From: Symsagittifera roscoffensis
Lineage: Eukaryota > Xenacoelomorpha > Acoela > Convolutidae
NCBI RefSeq assembly: GCF_963678635.1
Contig: NC_087062.1
Span: forward strand, 62,843,253 to 62,903,252
Length of the DNA: 60,000 nt
Direction: 5' to 3'
Under the pieces are notes generated by a model. That model made no database searches and was not told where the DNA came from. It was given only the letters and a program-made list of their open reading frames with translations. Shown here in pieces: positions 23,757 through 36,484 of this stretch (the stretch's first letter is position 1; each line of letters opens with the position of its first letter). The position numbers and the translations under genes were made by a program.

Positions 23757-24104
23757 ATTTAGCATAATAATAAACCAAATATTTTTTAAAATACAAATTT
23801 CATTCCAGTTTGGAATAATTTGAATTGCTCGCTGATTTATATTGACCATTTTCTTGATTTGTTATATAAAGGATATGCTGAAATTGATTTCAAATTGATT
23901 TTTTGAACAATAAAATTGATCTGCTCATAAGTCTTTTTAAAGGGCTTTAAATGGCTTTCAGTAACATGTGGACGGATTTAAGTAAGATGTAGATGGTTTT
24001 AATTGAGTCCATATCAATAGATTCAAGTAGATTTCTTAAACAAAAAACTGATAAACATTTTTCAATGAAAATCATTTTAAATCCGTTTCAGTTTGTCTTT
24101 CCAG

Positions 24105-24204
24105 AAACACTATCGTACAAAGAAGATTTAACCAAGGGAAGTACTTACAGATCTTTACGGAGTTTAAAGCAACAGTATCAATGTATAAGTATAGCTATGG
24201 GCAG
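24105..24204 (+). CDS. Exon 3: secreted IL-17-like cysteine-rich protein
   Basis: A pyrimidine-rich acceptor GTCTTTCCAG ends at 24104 and the donor GCAG|GTAAGT at 24204 is a textbook match. Entered in phase 1, the exon is open and encodes a segment with YRSLRSLKQQYQCISIAMG, leaving in phase 2. In IL-17 family proteins the region just before the cysteine core carries a conserved Ser/Trp/Tyr-Arg segment; the resemblance here is only suggestive. Intron 2 (22807-24104) carries the MITE; intron 3 (24205-25913) is about 1.7 kb. Confidence 0.62.
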
Positions 24205-25913
24205 GTAAGTTGTATCTTTTTTGCGAAAAAAAAGATATCTCAAAGAATTTTTGTATGGTTTCAATTGTGTCATCGTAGTAAATTCCCTTTAACCCAGGTT
24301 TCTTTTCCGAGAAAACTAAGAGAAGTACTTTCTGGGTCGAGAAAAGCTAGTCCTCAAACTCACTTTTTCAAATTATCACTGTATTAATGTTGCCCAATTT
24401 ATTTAAACTTACTTTTACTTTAAGTGAGATTGTCTTATTGAATTACAGAAACCAAATCTTGAAATAACGATACCATCAAAATTTTGAAAATAACAAATAC
24501 AGTAGAAAAAAGTTTGTTAGTTGTTCTCAGCGATAGGTTTTGTGTTCATACCAGTTTGTGCTTCCTTCAGAGCCACTTGCATTTTTCCATCAAATTGGGT
24601 GGTTTTTGATATTTGTTAGTGTCCATGATAATAATTCTTAAATAGGAGATTCAAAAAAGTTTTTCCTTTGGCATCGAAAAACCCTAGTCATCTTCAAATT
24701 TGATTTATTGAATTTATTAATAAAAAGGATGATTTATGAATTAAAAATTATTTTTCAAGTTTTTTAAATCTGATCTTTCTAAACAGTTTTGAACTTGAAA
24801 ATAACCATCAGAAAAATGTCTTAAAAGTTTTTTTCAAAAAAAGGCGGATTTTCAGAAAACAGTTTCGAACCCTTTGTTGACCTTCAATAAGGTTTGTTTG
24901 ATTGATTATCCGAGGTCTATTAAATTAGTCTTAAGACTGCCGAAAAAGTCTTAACTGCAAGCCAATGTTTAAAAAAAAACAAGAAATAAAACGCTAGTTC
25001 CTTCGCTTATAAGCCAGCGTCTTTGAATTCTCTTTGTCTTAACCCAGTCTCATTAAACTCCAGAAATTGGCAACCTCAGTACATTTTCACTTTTTTAAGT
25101 ATCAATTGTTAGAATCAGAATCCTCTTTAAATGGTTCGGTACCATATCGTCCAACTTCTAGCGTATAACTAATGCGACCGGTATGATTCAATCAATTAAC
25201 CAAAAAAAAACAATTGTTATGATTTTATATGCCAATTACATTTTAAGATTTTTTAAAGTTAAATTTTATATTCGTGGCTTAATCTTACTAGTTTTTGTTG
25301 TCTTTGGGAGATGCTTCAAGTAGGGTTTCAGCGTAAAGCAGTATAGTTTAAAATGAAAGTCGCACTAGTCCCTTGTAAGTCTTTTCTGTTTTGAATGCGT
25401 CAATGAATTATATATCAATACCTAATCGAAATGCAATTTTTTTTGAGTGATTAAAGGCATCAAAATTAAATTAAGGCTTCTTTGGACTCAACGAGTATAT
25501 TAATAGAATACTACTATGGTTCGAAAAAAATTTATTGGTATTAAAAAGGGTTAAAATGTTGGGGGTTATCTTGTTACGGTGTTACGGTGTTATAAAATAG
25601 GAGGTCTAAACATAGGGGGTTAAATAACTTAGAGTTAATTAACGTGGGGTATAAGAATGGGACATCAAATTGCTTTTTTTGAACACTGAATTTGTTATTA
25701 AAAATTGGTAAAAGTTGGTTGTCGTTTTAAAATGTATCTGCAAGTTTCTTCCACAGCGGTACAAGGACTAACATAACAAATTAGAAGGTGATAGTTTTTT
25801 TGGTCAAGATCTTCTTTCTTTAGCCGATGAGAATTAAGTATATTGAACAAGGGTGATTTACTGCCTAATTATGCCGGTTTAAAATTAGAGCGGTTGACTT
25901 TCTACATGGTTAG

Positions 25914-26229
25914 TTTATGGGGAGATTCTGAACATTTTTTAGTATGCGACTGCAAAAAATGTGTGGTGAGGGATTATGATTGCACTCTGAAAACTGGTGT
26001 GTGTCGACCAAAACTAATTCCTTATGACATCATCAAAAAATGCAATCAAGACAGCTGTGAGAACGGAGGCCCTGCGGTCGTAATCATTCCGACTGTGTTG
26101 TCAGTGGGTTGCTACTGCCATACGGAAGATATGGACAATCAGACTACCAAAATTGACCAAGAAGAACAAAAACAACATCTAGCACCCAAGAAACGTGCAT
26201 TTTACAGAAGAGCTCTCAATAGAAACTGA
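25914..26229 (+). CDS. Exon 4: cysteine core of IL-17-like secreted protein, stop at 26229
   Basis: The acceptor CATGGTTAG ends at 25913 and restores the frame from exon 3 (phase 2). The exon encodes residues 144-248. It holds eight cysteines at deduced positions 155, 157, 160, 167, 174, 187, 192 and 210, plus 212 in a closing CxC (VLSVGCYCHTE). The pattern C-x-C-x2-C, a spacer of about 26 residues, two further cysteines, then V-x-V-G-C-x-C is what invertebrate IL-17 family proteins show. Other cystine-knot cytokines are possible. The C-terminal tail is polar and basic (KKRAFYRRALNRN) with a possible NQT glycosylation site. Family assignment is inference from spacing; exon structure is seen directly. 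Confidence 0.62.
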
Positions 26230-27309
26230 GACACTCGCGACACAACGCCATCTGTACCTTGCTACTTTAAGACAAACCAACAAGCAAACACACGAAAAAG
26301 CCAACACACCAACGACAAACTTAATTTTTCTTTCATATTTAACACCGCCTGAAACGGCCGAACTTTCAAATCTACTTCTGAGATTAAGTAGAAAAAAATT
26401 CTCCGGAAAAAGCTGGATATGGCTGAAAAATGTATACCAAAGGTAGTGACATAACTGAAGTCGATCTGAAATAGAGTTCGATTGATTTGATGTGATTAGT
26501 TTGATCATTACATATCCATAGTTTCAAATTACATAATCGTGTCACTTATTTGTCATCAAAACTAACTGAAGTTGCAGGTACAATAATAATTCACCAGCCT
26601 GTAATTTAATTATTTGGAAAACTCCTTTGACTTCCGAAGCTGAGATCACGCTCGTTTTCTGAGATTAATCTGAAAGCATTTTTAGAACAAAGTTATACAA
26701 AAACAAAAAAATGCTGGAATGAGGGGTTTGAAAAATGTTGACGCGAGATTTTTTTTAGATCAAAAAGCCATTTTGTGTGTTTTGAGCTCCGCTGAAATCC
26801 TTAATAGATGGTATTTGGCAAAATTTTCTGAATTTTTTTTCGTTTTTGAGCATACATTGTGAATTGCAGTTTTCGTGAGTTTCGCCGTAACCCTAAAAAC
26901 TAGTTTACAGTGGCATGGAAGGCGGCTTCCGAAATTTTTAGGGTTATCAACAAGAAACGGCTGTCATAAAATAGTATCAAAAAAGGATCCTTTGGGAAAA
27001 CTTGGCAGTCAGTACTTTGACGGGGGTGGGGGAGACGGAGTGCGCTGTCGCATCTTTCCTCCGCCTCTTCAGCTCGCAACTCAGAGTGAGAACTCTTGAA
27101 ATTATTCCAAGAAGATTACGGCTTTGAGGTGACGACTACTAAGACCGCTGCGCTTGTGTTTGAGATAACAGCGCGCAAGTGCTTGCATTAAAAGAAGTTG
27201 CTGAGCGATGATCTGAATTTCCTCTTTTTTCATTTGAAGAAATGTCTCGGTTATAAAAATTCAAAATCAATTTACATTTGTTTCAAAAATCTAAGCTGCC
27301 GCAATTTAA
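26230..27309. other. 3' flank of the IL-17-like gene; no further gene recognised
   Basis: Short open frames on both strands up to 109 codons (26179-26508 minus overlaps exon 4 antisense) and a 74-codon plus frame at 26875 show no motif. I could not point to a convincing polyadenylation signal. Confidence 0.45.
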
Positions 27310-27550
27310 AATGAAACAAGATTGCTCGTATCAGGGCTCCCTGAATATTCCGACTGCCTTTTAAGTTTTATGGAGCAGTAATAACCTAAAAAATAAAGTG
27401 AAATTTTTTTTCTCTAAATTTTGATTTTTTTATGAAAATCATCCCCCCACACGCCATATAAAGAACAAAAGGATAGATTTCGCTCCTTGTAACAAATCAA
27501 TTACAGCAAATAAGAATCTTTCAACCAATTTAGAACAATTTCTAAGACGG
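27310..27550 (-). repeat. R1 element, left half, split by the retroelement insertion
   Basis: Reverse-orientation match to 17160-17395: GCTCGTATCAGGG, CTGAATATTCCGACTGCC, TTTATGGAGCAGTAA, CCCCCCACACGCCATATAAAG, ATTTCGCTCCTTGTAACAAATC, then TTTCAACCAATTT and TTTCTAAGACGG. The match resumes at 33694 after the inserted gypsy copy. Confidence 0.8.
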
Positions 27551-27925
27551 TGAATTTAAGCCAGAGGTAGCTTTCTCATAGAGTAATTTCAGATGAGGTA
27601 CCCCGTTTCTTCGTCACGCTAATCATATTTTAGGCCGGAGAGATTCGTGCAACTTCCTATTCTAATACCAATATTAATCATACTCTTATATCTCCTAGTC
27701 TCAATAGATCTAGCGTATACTGGTAATTGCGGGTTAGGTTTATGGAACTTGTCCAAAGGAGAACAACTGTCTTCTAAAATTTATTTAAATTATTCTGGTG
27801 CTGAAACTACAAGTGGTTTCAGCACTACAAACAATTGTCAGCGTTAATTATGGAATATGATTGGTTAGTTAGTAACATTTTATAGGGATAGTTTTATCAA
27901 TAATGTAAAATTAGAACTGGTTCCA
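27551..27925 (-). repeat. 3' LTR of the decayed minus-strand gypsy element
   Basis: 375 bp, TGAATTTAAGCC at one edge and ACTGGTTCCA at the other. It is preceded (on the minus strand) by CCGGATGGG, the same bases that precede the 3' LTR of the large element at 59956-59964, which marks the likely plus-strand priming site of the family. Confidence 0.85.
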
Positions 27926-28245
27926 CCCATCCGGAGTTGAGAGGTTTAATTTTTAATTTGTTCATTGTAGTGAAGGACGGTTGGAGAGATTTCTTATTTT
28001 TCGGAGTTTTTTTTCTTTTGAATAGTTGGAGCAGTGACCTCGAGAAGAGAGGAGAGATTTAGTTGCTACGTAGAAAGGAGAACAGTTGTTCGTGTTCCAG
28101 AAGTGGGTCTCGTTTGATCGTGGGTCGTCTTGAGTGATTGTGTCAAGGTTCTAGATTGATGCAATGATGTGTTGATTGCGTATAGCTTGGAGCAAAACTA
28201 CGTGCAATATCTGTGTGAAGGGCCAAGTGACTAGGATCGGTATGT

Positions 28246-30070
28246 GAGATCAACATCGAGTTGGCCATTGGTCTTTTTCAATGATTTCCTTTGCTGCGAG
28301 GTTGAGTTCATATTTTAAATCCTGTTAGGGTTGTGACTACGGCAACAAACCAATAGATTTGCCATTCCAGAGTTTCAATGTCATCGAGTTTTCATCTTCT
28401 GAATAGTGTGGATGATTTATTATGAATTGTTTGTTTGATGGAATGCTGTTTTGTTGAAAAAATGGGCAGTTTTCACAGCGGTCTGCTGTAGTTTTTTGTT
28501 GTTCATTAAAGAAAACGGATTGGGGAGCTGGTAGTGGTATTTTTTTTAAATTTTGTTCTTGTAATTGATTTTGATGACGTGTTGTGTGAGGGGGTTTTGT
28601 TATTGCTCTATTTATTTTATTTTTTGCGAAAAAATTATAAATGTGATTTGCGAAATTGTTCCTTTTGATACTTTTGTGTGTTTGATAGCCGTGACGTGGT
28701 TATTGATCGTCATGTTTGATAATCCATTTGTGAACGTTTTGGAACAACATATGGTTTTATTTTTGATTGAATAGCTGTTTGTGGAAATGGAGTATTCTTA
28801 TTGTATGGTGCCGTAAGTGTTGGTTTAATAAGAGAAAAACTCTGTTGTGTTGTTGTAGGTTTTTTTCAACTGTTTCTTTGTTTGCAAAACGTGATGGGGT
28901 TTAAATAGCTTGCTGTGTAAGACTTCTTTTTCTATTTGGGGATTCTTGTGTAATTATAAATGTTGATCTCAAACTATTCTTTCCTGTTCATTCGTTAACC
29001 AATGTGTTATAATTTAAGGGTGTTGCATCAATAGTGAGTGGAGTAACTATTAAATAGTTTTTGTGTACAGAAATTATGGCAATTGTTGCTCTCGAAATAT
29101 CAGTGGTGATGCTGACAAACAAAAAATGAGATCATTCAGGGTCCCAAATAAAATTTGTTCGATCTGCTAGAATAGTTCCATTGTCTGAGATTTGAGGTCG
29201 ATTTTGTCAAGCTTAGAGCGAGACTACGTGCTAGATAAAGGTCGACTTTTCTTTGTGAGATCAACATCGAGTTAGCCATTGGTCTTTTTCAAGGGTTTCC
29301 TCCGCTGCGAGGTTGAGTCCAAACTTTAAGTCCTGTGAGGGTTGTGACTACGGCAATAAACCAATAGATTTGCCATTCCAGAGTTTCAATGTCATGGAGT
29401 TTTCATCTTCTGAGTAGTTTGATTTCTTGTGATTTGTTCGATGGAATTCTGTTTTGTCGAAAAATTGGGTAAATTTCACTGCGGTCTGCTGTAGTTTTTT
29501 TGTTAATCATTAGAAAAAACGGACTGTTAATCATTAGAAAAAAACTTTGTTTATTGTAATTTTGTTCCTGTAATTGATTTTGATGACGCGTTGCGTAAGA
29601 GGGTTTTGTTAATGCTCTATTTGAATTATTGTTTGCAAAAAAATCGTGGTTGTGGTTTGCAAATTTCTTCCTATTTCGATACTTTTACTTGTTTGACTGT
29701 CGTGACGTGGTTATTGGTCGTCAGGTTTGATAATCCATTTGTGAACATTTTGAGGTTCAAATAGCTTGCTGTGTAAGATTCCCAGTTCCACTCGGGGTTT
29801 CTTGTGTATTTATAAACGTTGAGTTCAAACTATTTTTTCCTGTTCTATCGTTAGGCAATGTGTTATAATTTAAGGGTGTTGCATCAATAGTGAGTGGAGT
29901 AACTATTAAATAGTTTTTGTGTACAGAAAAAGTGGCAATTGTTGCTCTCGAAATATCAGTGGTGATGCTGACAAACAATATATGAGATCATTCAGGGCCC
30001 CAAACATAATCTGTTCGATCTGCTAGAATAATTCCATCGTCTGAGATTTGAGGTCGAAAATTCTGTCTTG
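28246..30070 (-). repeat. Internal tandem duplication of gag-region sequence
   Basis: Two copies, about 28246-29200 and 29262-30060. They share long near-identical stretches, for example GGTTGTGACTACGGCAA, CCATTCCAGAGTTTCAATGT, TGAGTGGAGTAACTATTAAA and CGAAATATCAGTGGTGATGC. Offsets differ between the left (about 1015) and right (about 856) parts because of indels. The minus-strand peptide at 29757-29978 (with TIDATPLNYN) matches the gag segment at about 45220-45345 of the large element. Confidence 0.85.
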
Positions 30071-30999
30071 ATTTTGAAATGAAATCTAAATTGTGAACAA
30101 CGTAGTCTATTATGAACCATGCTAGAATTCGTTATAGATCATGTTTCACATTGTGTAATGTTTCTTTGTTAGTGAGTGTTTCACGAATTGTATTTAGAAA
30201 TTGTGAGAAAAAGTTAAATTCTTGTGTTACAGTTGAGCTGGTGATTCACTTTATGTTTCTTTTTGTTCTAATATAGATATATAACTATAAGTAATGGAGA
30301 AAACATCGTTTGTAAAGATTTTATTTGCTCCTTGTGAATTTTGATGTTGTATATTCTATATATATATTCTGTAAAAATTTTTGAGAAGGCCGAATCTATG
30401 TCATTTGTGTGTATTTGATGTAGTGTTTGATTTGTTTGTGATGGCAAGATTTCAATAAAAAATATTCCGTAACATGAATTTCTCTTACAGATGCTTCTCC
30501 AATATTGGTCAAGTACTTGTCTTCTATTTCTGACTTCGGGAAATTCCTGTTTACATTGGCTATTTCCTCTTTCAAATAACTTTGCAATTAAATCATGACA
30601 AAATTGTACCTGTCCTCTAACAGGATCACTTTGTGGATGGATGACAAAGGGAAGTATAGAATCGTCGTCAAAACTTTTGTCTGTTTTTGTCGTATTGAGT
30701 AAATTTATATATTGTAGTACTCTTAATGTGTAATTTTCAATATGTCCTTTCGGTTGATTCCAATAATATACTCGTACTAGCTTACGAACATATGATTTTT
30801 TATTCTACTTTTACCTTTTGTCGATGATGGTGTTGTGGAAATTTTGTTCGTTTTTTGGGTTGTTTTTATGTAATGAGTCTTTTAGGTCCTGTAGTTCTTG
30901 TATTGTAGTTGTATCTAATTCCGTAACTTCGTAACGTATTTTTGAATATCTTCAGTTTATAAATTATTTTTGTTTTGCAGTTTTTACCTTTTTCCGTGT

Positions 31000-31130
31000 T
31001 TGTCTTTTCGATCTAGTATATCCTTTCAATTGTATATGTGGTGTAATTTCGAAATCGTATCTTTCGCTCGGAATTAAACATTTTTGAAGTATTATTGTTT
31101 GTTTAATACCTAAAAATTATCTCTTGACAT
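31000..31130 (-). pseudogene. Remnant of ORF1 (family-specific basic protein), copy 1
   Basis: Minus-strand translation gives peptides matching the N-terminal half of the 155-residue ORF1 at 43962-44429: KQTI(I/V)L near the start, then an ITPH block and a basic SKRQTRKK block. The bases around the start (CATCCTA(A/G)ACCTTATGTCA) are conserved. The frame is broken shortly after the ATG. A second remnant lies at about 31810-31950. Confidence 0.65.
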
Positions 31131-31809
31131 AAGAATTAGGATGAAAGATGCGAAATTCAGGGGCTAGAATTTTGTTTCTTAAACTGTTAGTTCTTACGTT
31201 TTGCGGGTTGTCCTAATCTTGTGGCATAGATTGTCGAAGTTGACGGGTTGGAGAGAGAGTATATCAGATCGTTAGAATGATGTTTACATTCTCGTGAAGA
31301 AAATTTGGGAAAGTTTACTGAATCCTACTTAGGGTTTGATTTGTGATCAAGGGTTGGAGAATAGTAAATCAGTTCCCATGGATCAGGTATCACTAGAACG
31401 CAAGTAGATTGTTAGATACCATTTTAAAACTTACTAAAATTATGGTGGTTTTAGCCTGGTTCAGCTAAGAGGAAGGGCTCAAAGAAGAATGAGCAACCGA
31501 AGTTTTTTACTGTTTATCCTAACTGTAATGGTTAGTTTTCAAAATTTTTCTATCAGTCCTGGGTCTTTGATAAGGGTTGGAGAGTGAATCGACGTTTGAG
31601 GTCGTTTTACACTTTTATTTATGAGGTGGGGAAAACAAAATTGTTCTGATTCATCCAAGGCGATCCTTGATGATCTTATAATTTAACTGAAATAAAATTT
31701 TTAGTTCCTGGAGCTCTTGTATTGTAGTTGTATCTGATTCCGAAACATCGTAACGTGTTTTTGAATATCTTTGTTTTATAATTATATTCCTTTTGCTGTT
31801 ATAGCCTTT

Positions 31810-31950
31810 TTCCGTGTTTGACTTTTTGATCTAGGATATCCTTTTATTTGTCTATGTGCTGTATTTTCAAGATTGTAATTTTTGTTTAGAGTTAAACAAT
31901 TTTGAAATACTATGGTTTGTTTACTACCTAAATTATCTCTTGACATAAGG
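31810..31950 (-). pseudogene. Remnant of ORF1, copy 2
   Basis: Second duplicated copy. The minus-strand peptide again follows ORF1: KQTIVFQNC near the start, an NTAH block aligned with the ITPH block, then SKSQTRKK. The start-codon context is the same as in copy 1 and in the large element. It is part of the tandem duplication at 30885-32510. Confidence 0.65.
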
Positions 31951-33308
31951 TCTAGGATGAAAGATGCGAAATCCAGGGGCTAGAATTTTGTTTCTTAAAC
32001 TGTTAGTTCTTACGTTTTGTGGGTAGTCCTAATCTTGGGGCATAGATTGTCGAGGTTGACGGGTTGGAGAGAGAGAGTATATCAGATCGTTAGCATGATG
32101 TTTACTTTCTCGTGACTAAAATTTAATTTGTGAAAGTTTACTCAATCTTACTTAGGGTTTTGATTTGTGATCAAGGGTTGGAGAATAGTAAATCAATTCC
32201 CAAGGTTCAAGTAAAATCAGATTGCAAGTAAATTGTTAGATACTATTTTAAATTTACTAAAATTATGGTGGTTTTAGCCTGGCTCAGCTAAGAGGAAGGG
32301 CTCAAAGAAGGATGAGTAACCAAAGTTCTTCACTGTTTATCCTAATTGTAATGGTTAGTTTTCTAAATTCCTCTATCAGTCCTGGATCTTCGATAAGGGT
32401 TGGAGAGTGAATCGACGTTTGAGGTCGTTAGACACTTTTATTTATGAGGTAGGGAAAACAAAATTGTTCTGATTGATCCAAGGGAAGCCTTGATGATCAT
32501 ATAAATGAAAGAAATAAACTTTTAAATTAAATTTAAATTTAAAGATCCGAAGAAACGTTGATGGATGATCTGTTTCAGATTATCAAAAAGCAAGAATATG
32601 CTTGATAATTAGTTACATACAAAACTCAATTTAAAGAAAATTTTTAGGTTTAAAAATTTGTTTAAGTGTAATGACTTATTTGAAATTAGTTTTTGAATAA
32701 ATTTAGTTATGTTTTTGGTGAGGAAGTGAGGATGAAGAAACAAACGAGTTCTCGAGGAGCAAGAAAAATTCTCTTATAATTTTTTTTATAATTAATATAA
32801 TTTCAGTTACTAACTAATTCTTGTATTGTTTTTCAAAAAAAATTATTTTACAAAGGTTTTCAAAAATGAAGTATTGATGAAACAAACGACTTGTGTTCTT
32901 TTTATCAATCGTCATTATTGTTATATAAAATAGCTCTAAAGCATCAAGAAGATTTTTGAAGAAGTTAAATGATTCTTCAAGTAAAATTATTTCCAAGCCA
33001 AGGAATGAAAATCTAAATTTACTGCATTGAGGATTCTGAAGACATATACTTTTTGCGGTTTGCGCCGTACTATCGTGTAGTATTTGGTCCTTCGTTCAAT
33101 CGATGTTCACTACGTGATCTAGGTTTTCGTTCAAAACCTGATATTTCTCGTATTGTTTGAAAGATTGGCGTAGATTCATAGGGACATATCTAGTAAATTG
33201 TCTATTCCATCTATCATTTTGCAATTTTGCAACTTTGGTCTTCTTTTTAATTCTAATTTGCTAAATCTGGGCTACTTAGGCCTTGCTCCAGACTTTTGTC
33301 GCACCAGA

Positions 33309-33689
33309 TGAGTTTAGGCCAGAGGATGCTTTCTCAAAGAGTAATTTCAGATGAGGTACACCGTCTTTTCGTCACGATATCTTTTTTCAGCCGGATAGAT
33401 TCGTGCATTTTCTTAGTCTAATACCAACCTTAATCTTACTCTTACATCTCCTAGTCTCAATAGATCTAGTGTATAGTGGTGTTTGCGGGTTAGCTTTATG
33501 ACACTTGTCCAAAGGAAAACAACTGTCTTCTGAAAAAATTATTCAAAATGTTTTGGTGCTGAAAAAGCAGAATTAAAAATAATTGTCATTGCTAGTTATG
33601 GAACATGATTGGTTAGTAAGTAATAGTTTATAGGGATAGTTTCATCAATAAAATACTTGGTTATAAATACTAGCTTAGAACCGGTTCCA
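33309..33689 (-). repeat. 5' LTR of the decayed minus-strand gypsy element
   Basis: 381 bp, matched to 27551-27925 along its length with scattered substitutions, so the insertion is old. A degraded primer-binding site (TGTCGCACCA, reverse orientation) sits two bases from its inner edge, the same spacing as at 42709 in the large element. Confidence 0.82.
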
Positions 33690-33693
33690 ACGG

Positions 33694-33965
33694 ATTAAAG
33701 CTCCGCTTACAATTTAATGGCGCGAGATAAATCGCGCGTTAATTGTCCCAAATTGGCCAAACTGTCAATGTTTAAACCGCCACAACCTTACAAAAAAAGA
33801 TCACAGCTGAAATATCTTTTCAAATTTAAGCGCAGGACAACAATACTTTTTGAATGATTTAAAAAGGTTCCGTCAAAAATGGCTAGTTAAAAAGTCGAAA
33901 TTTGTCTGAAGAAAAAAACCTACCCCGAGCACAAATATTCCGTTACTTTCGTATCGAAAGTCGGA
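33694..33965 (-). repeat. R1 element, right half, split by the retroelement insertion
   Basis: Continues from 27550: TCCGCTTACA, GCGCG, TTGTCCCAAATTGGCCAAAC, AAGATCACAGCTGAAATATC, GACAACAATAC, CCGTCAAAAATGGCTAGTTA, CCGAGCACAAATATTCCGTT and the terminal CGAAAGTCGGAACA. All of these lie in the 16874-17395 copy in reverse orientation. Confidence 0.8.
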
Positions 33966-34833
33966 ACAAAAATATACAAGACGCACAGGTCGTTACATTA
34001 TTAAGTACTCATTGTTGATCTTGTGTGATTTTAGAAGCAGTGTGAACCAATTGACTTCGCCTTATTTAGGGCAAAAACTTCTATGCCATGTTCTATCAGT
34101 TGAAATAATCTTATCTGAGAAATTGAATCTGGCTAGCTTTCTCAAAATCTTCATTACTTTTTCAGTTTTCTATAAGTAAAGTGATTTTTAATTGTTCGCC
34201 TTTCTTTTTAAAACAAGGTATCCTTTTTTCCATTTGAGTTTTGATAATTTCAAGAAATCTGTAAATTCATTACCTTAAGTATGTCTAGCTCTTTGTTAAC
34301 GCTCTCCAAGAAAAACCGCGATTGATTTTATTTTCAAAAAACATTTTGCTTCTCATAAAATACTTCTCTAACTCAATGAACCTCTATAAACCATAGATAA
34401 ACTATAGAATAAACTCTATAGTTCAATTATACGACCTTGTTTATGAGCCAGAGGCATCAAAAAGCTTCTATAGCTGAAATTTCATAGTAAAAAGACTGAA
34501 CAGAGAATAAATTGGAAATTTGGAACATATATTTTTATCGGCGCAGATCTATTTTTCCTAATTAAATGTAAAATTATGAAAAGTTAGAGTGTATGACTCA
34601 TACCAGATTCCCTCAACAACAATGAGAAAAGGCTGTGAAAGAATATTTCAGTCTTTTTTTTGACTCACTGAAATCACCGCTCGTACAAAGTCATGAAGGC
34701 ATCAAAAACACAGCAGCGATAAAATTTAAAAGAGACTTTACTGAATAATCGTAGAAACTCCGATTACTCAGACATGTTTGGTGCAAGAGTTTAAGCCGAG
34801 TTGATCTCATTTTAAAACGCAGCACTCTATCTA
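33966..34833. other. No recognisable gene
   Basis: AT-rich DNA. The 63 bp at about 34187-34249 recur at 36222-36284 beside the assembly gap. Confidence 0.5.
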
Positions 34834-36222
<1,389 letters not shown>

Positions 36223-36284
36223 TTTTAATTGTTCGCCTTTCTTTTTAAAACAAGGTATCCTTTTTTCCATTTGAGTTTTGATAA
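36223..36284 (+). repeat. Copy of 34187-34249 at the gap edge
   Basis: About 62 bases identical to the stretch starting TTTTTAATTGTTCGCCTTTC upstream of the microsatellite, ending exactly at the N run. This suggests a false duplication in the assembly or a real inverted/duplicated structure around the microsatellite. Confidence 0.88.
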
Positions 36285-36484
36285 NNNNNNNNNNNNNNNN
36301 NNNNNNNNNNNNNNNNNNNNNNNNNNNNNNNNNNNNNNNNNNNNNNNNNNNNNNNNNNNNNNNNNNNNNNNNNNNNNNNNNNNNNNNNNNNNNNNNNNNN
36401 NNNNNNNNNNNNNNNNNNNNNNNNNNNNNNNNNNNNNNNNNNNNNNNNNNNNNNNNNNNNNNNNNNNNNNNNNNNNNNNNNNNN
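36285..36484. other. Assembly gap, 200 N
   Basis: Exactly 200 ambiguous bases, a typical placeholder of unknown true length. Open frames spanning it are artefacts. Confidence 0.99.

Larger units (their letters stand above)
30885..32510 (-). repeat. Internal tandem duplication of leader/ORF1 sequence
   Basis: Two units of about 0.8 kb, about 30885-31700 and 31703-32510. Each contains TCTTGTATTGTAGTTGTATC, TTATCTCTTGACATAAG, AGATGCGAAAT(T/C)CAGGGGCT, GGTTTTAGCCTGG(T/C)TCAGCTA and GAATCGACGTTTGAGGTCGT. The same landmarks, reversed, occur once in the large element at 43360-43960 (for instance GACCTCAAACGTCGATTCAC). Confidence 0.85.
27551..33689 (-). mobile_element. Decayed, deleted gypsy-family retroelement with 4-bp target duplication
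   Basis: The 3' LTR is 27551-27925 and the 5' LTR 33309-33689, both reversed relative to 42297-42706. They begin and end TG...CA on the genomic plus strand. Direct repeats ACGG flank them (27547-27550 and 33690-33693), and joining the flanks restores the R1 sequence seen uninterrupted at 17135-17165. Beside the 5' LTR is a primer-site match (TGTCGCACCA at 33297-33306). Inside remain the leader, ORF1 (twice) and N-terminal gag sequence (in part twice), then the 3' terminal region ending CCGGATGGG just before the LTR. Pol, the membrane ORFs, env and the 3' ORF are gone, so 6.1 kb remains of a roughly 18-kb layout. Confidence 0.85.

Noticed and set aside
23545-23796. 83-codon minus frame with a GFSRGGGGF stretch
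   Set aside because: It is the translated terminus and interior of the non-coding hAT-like MITE.
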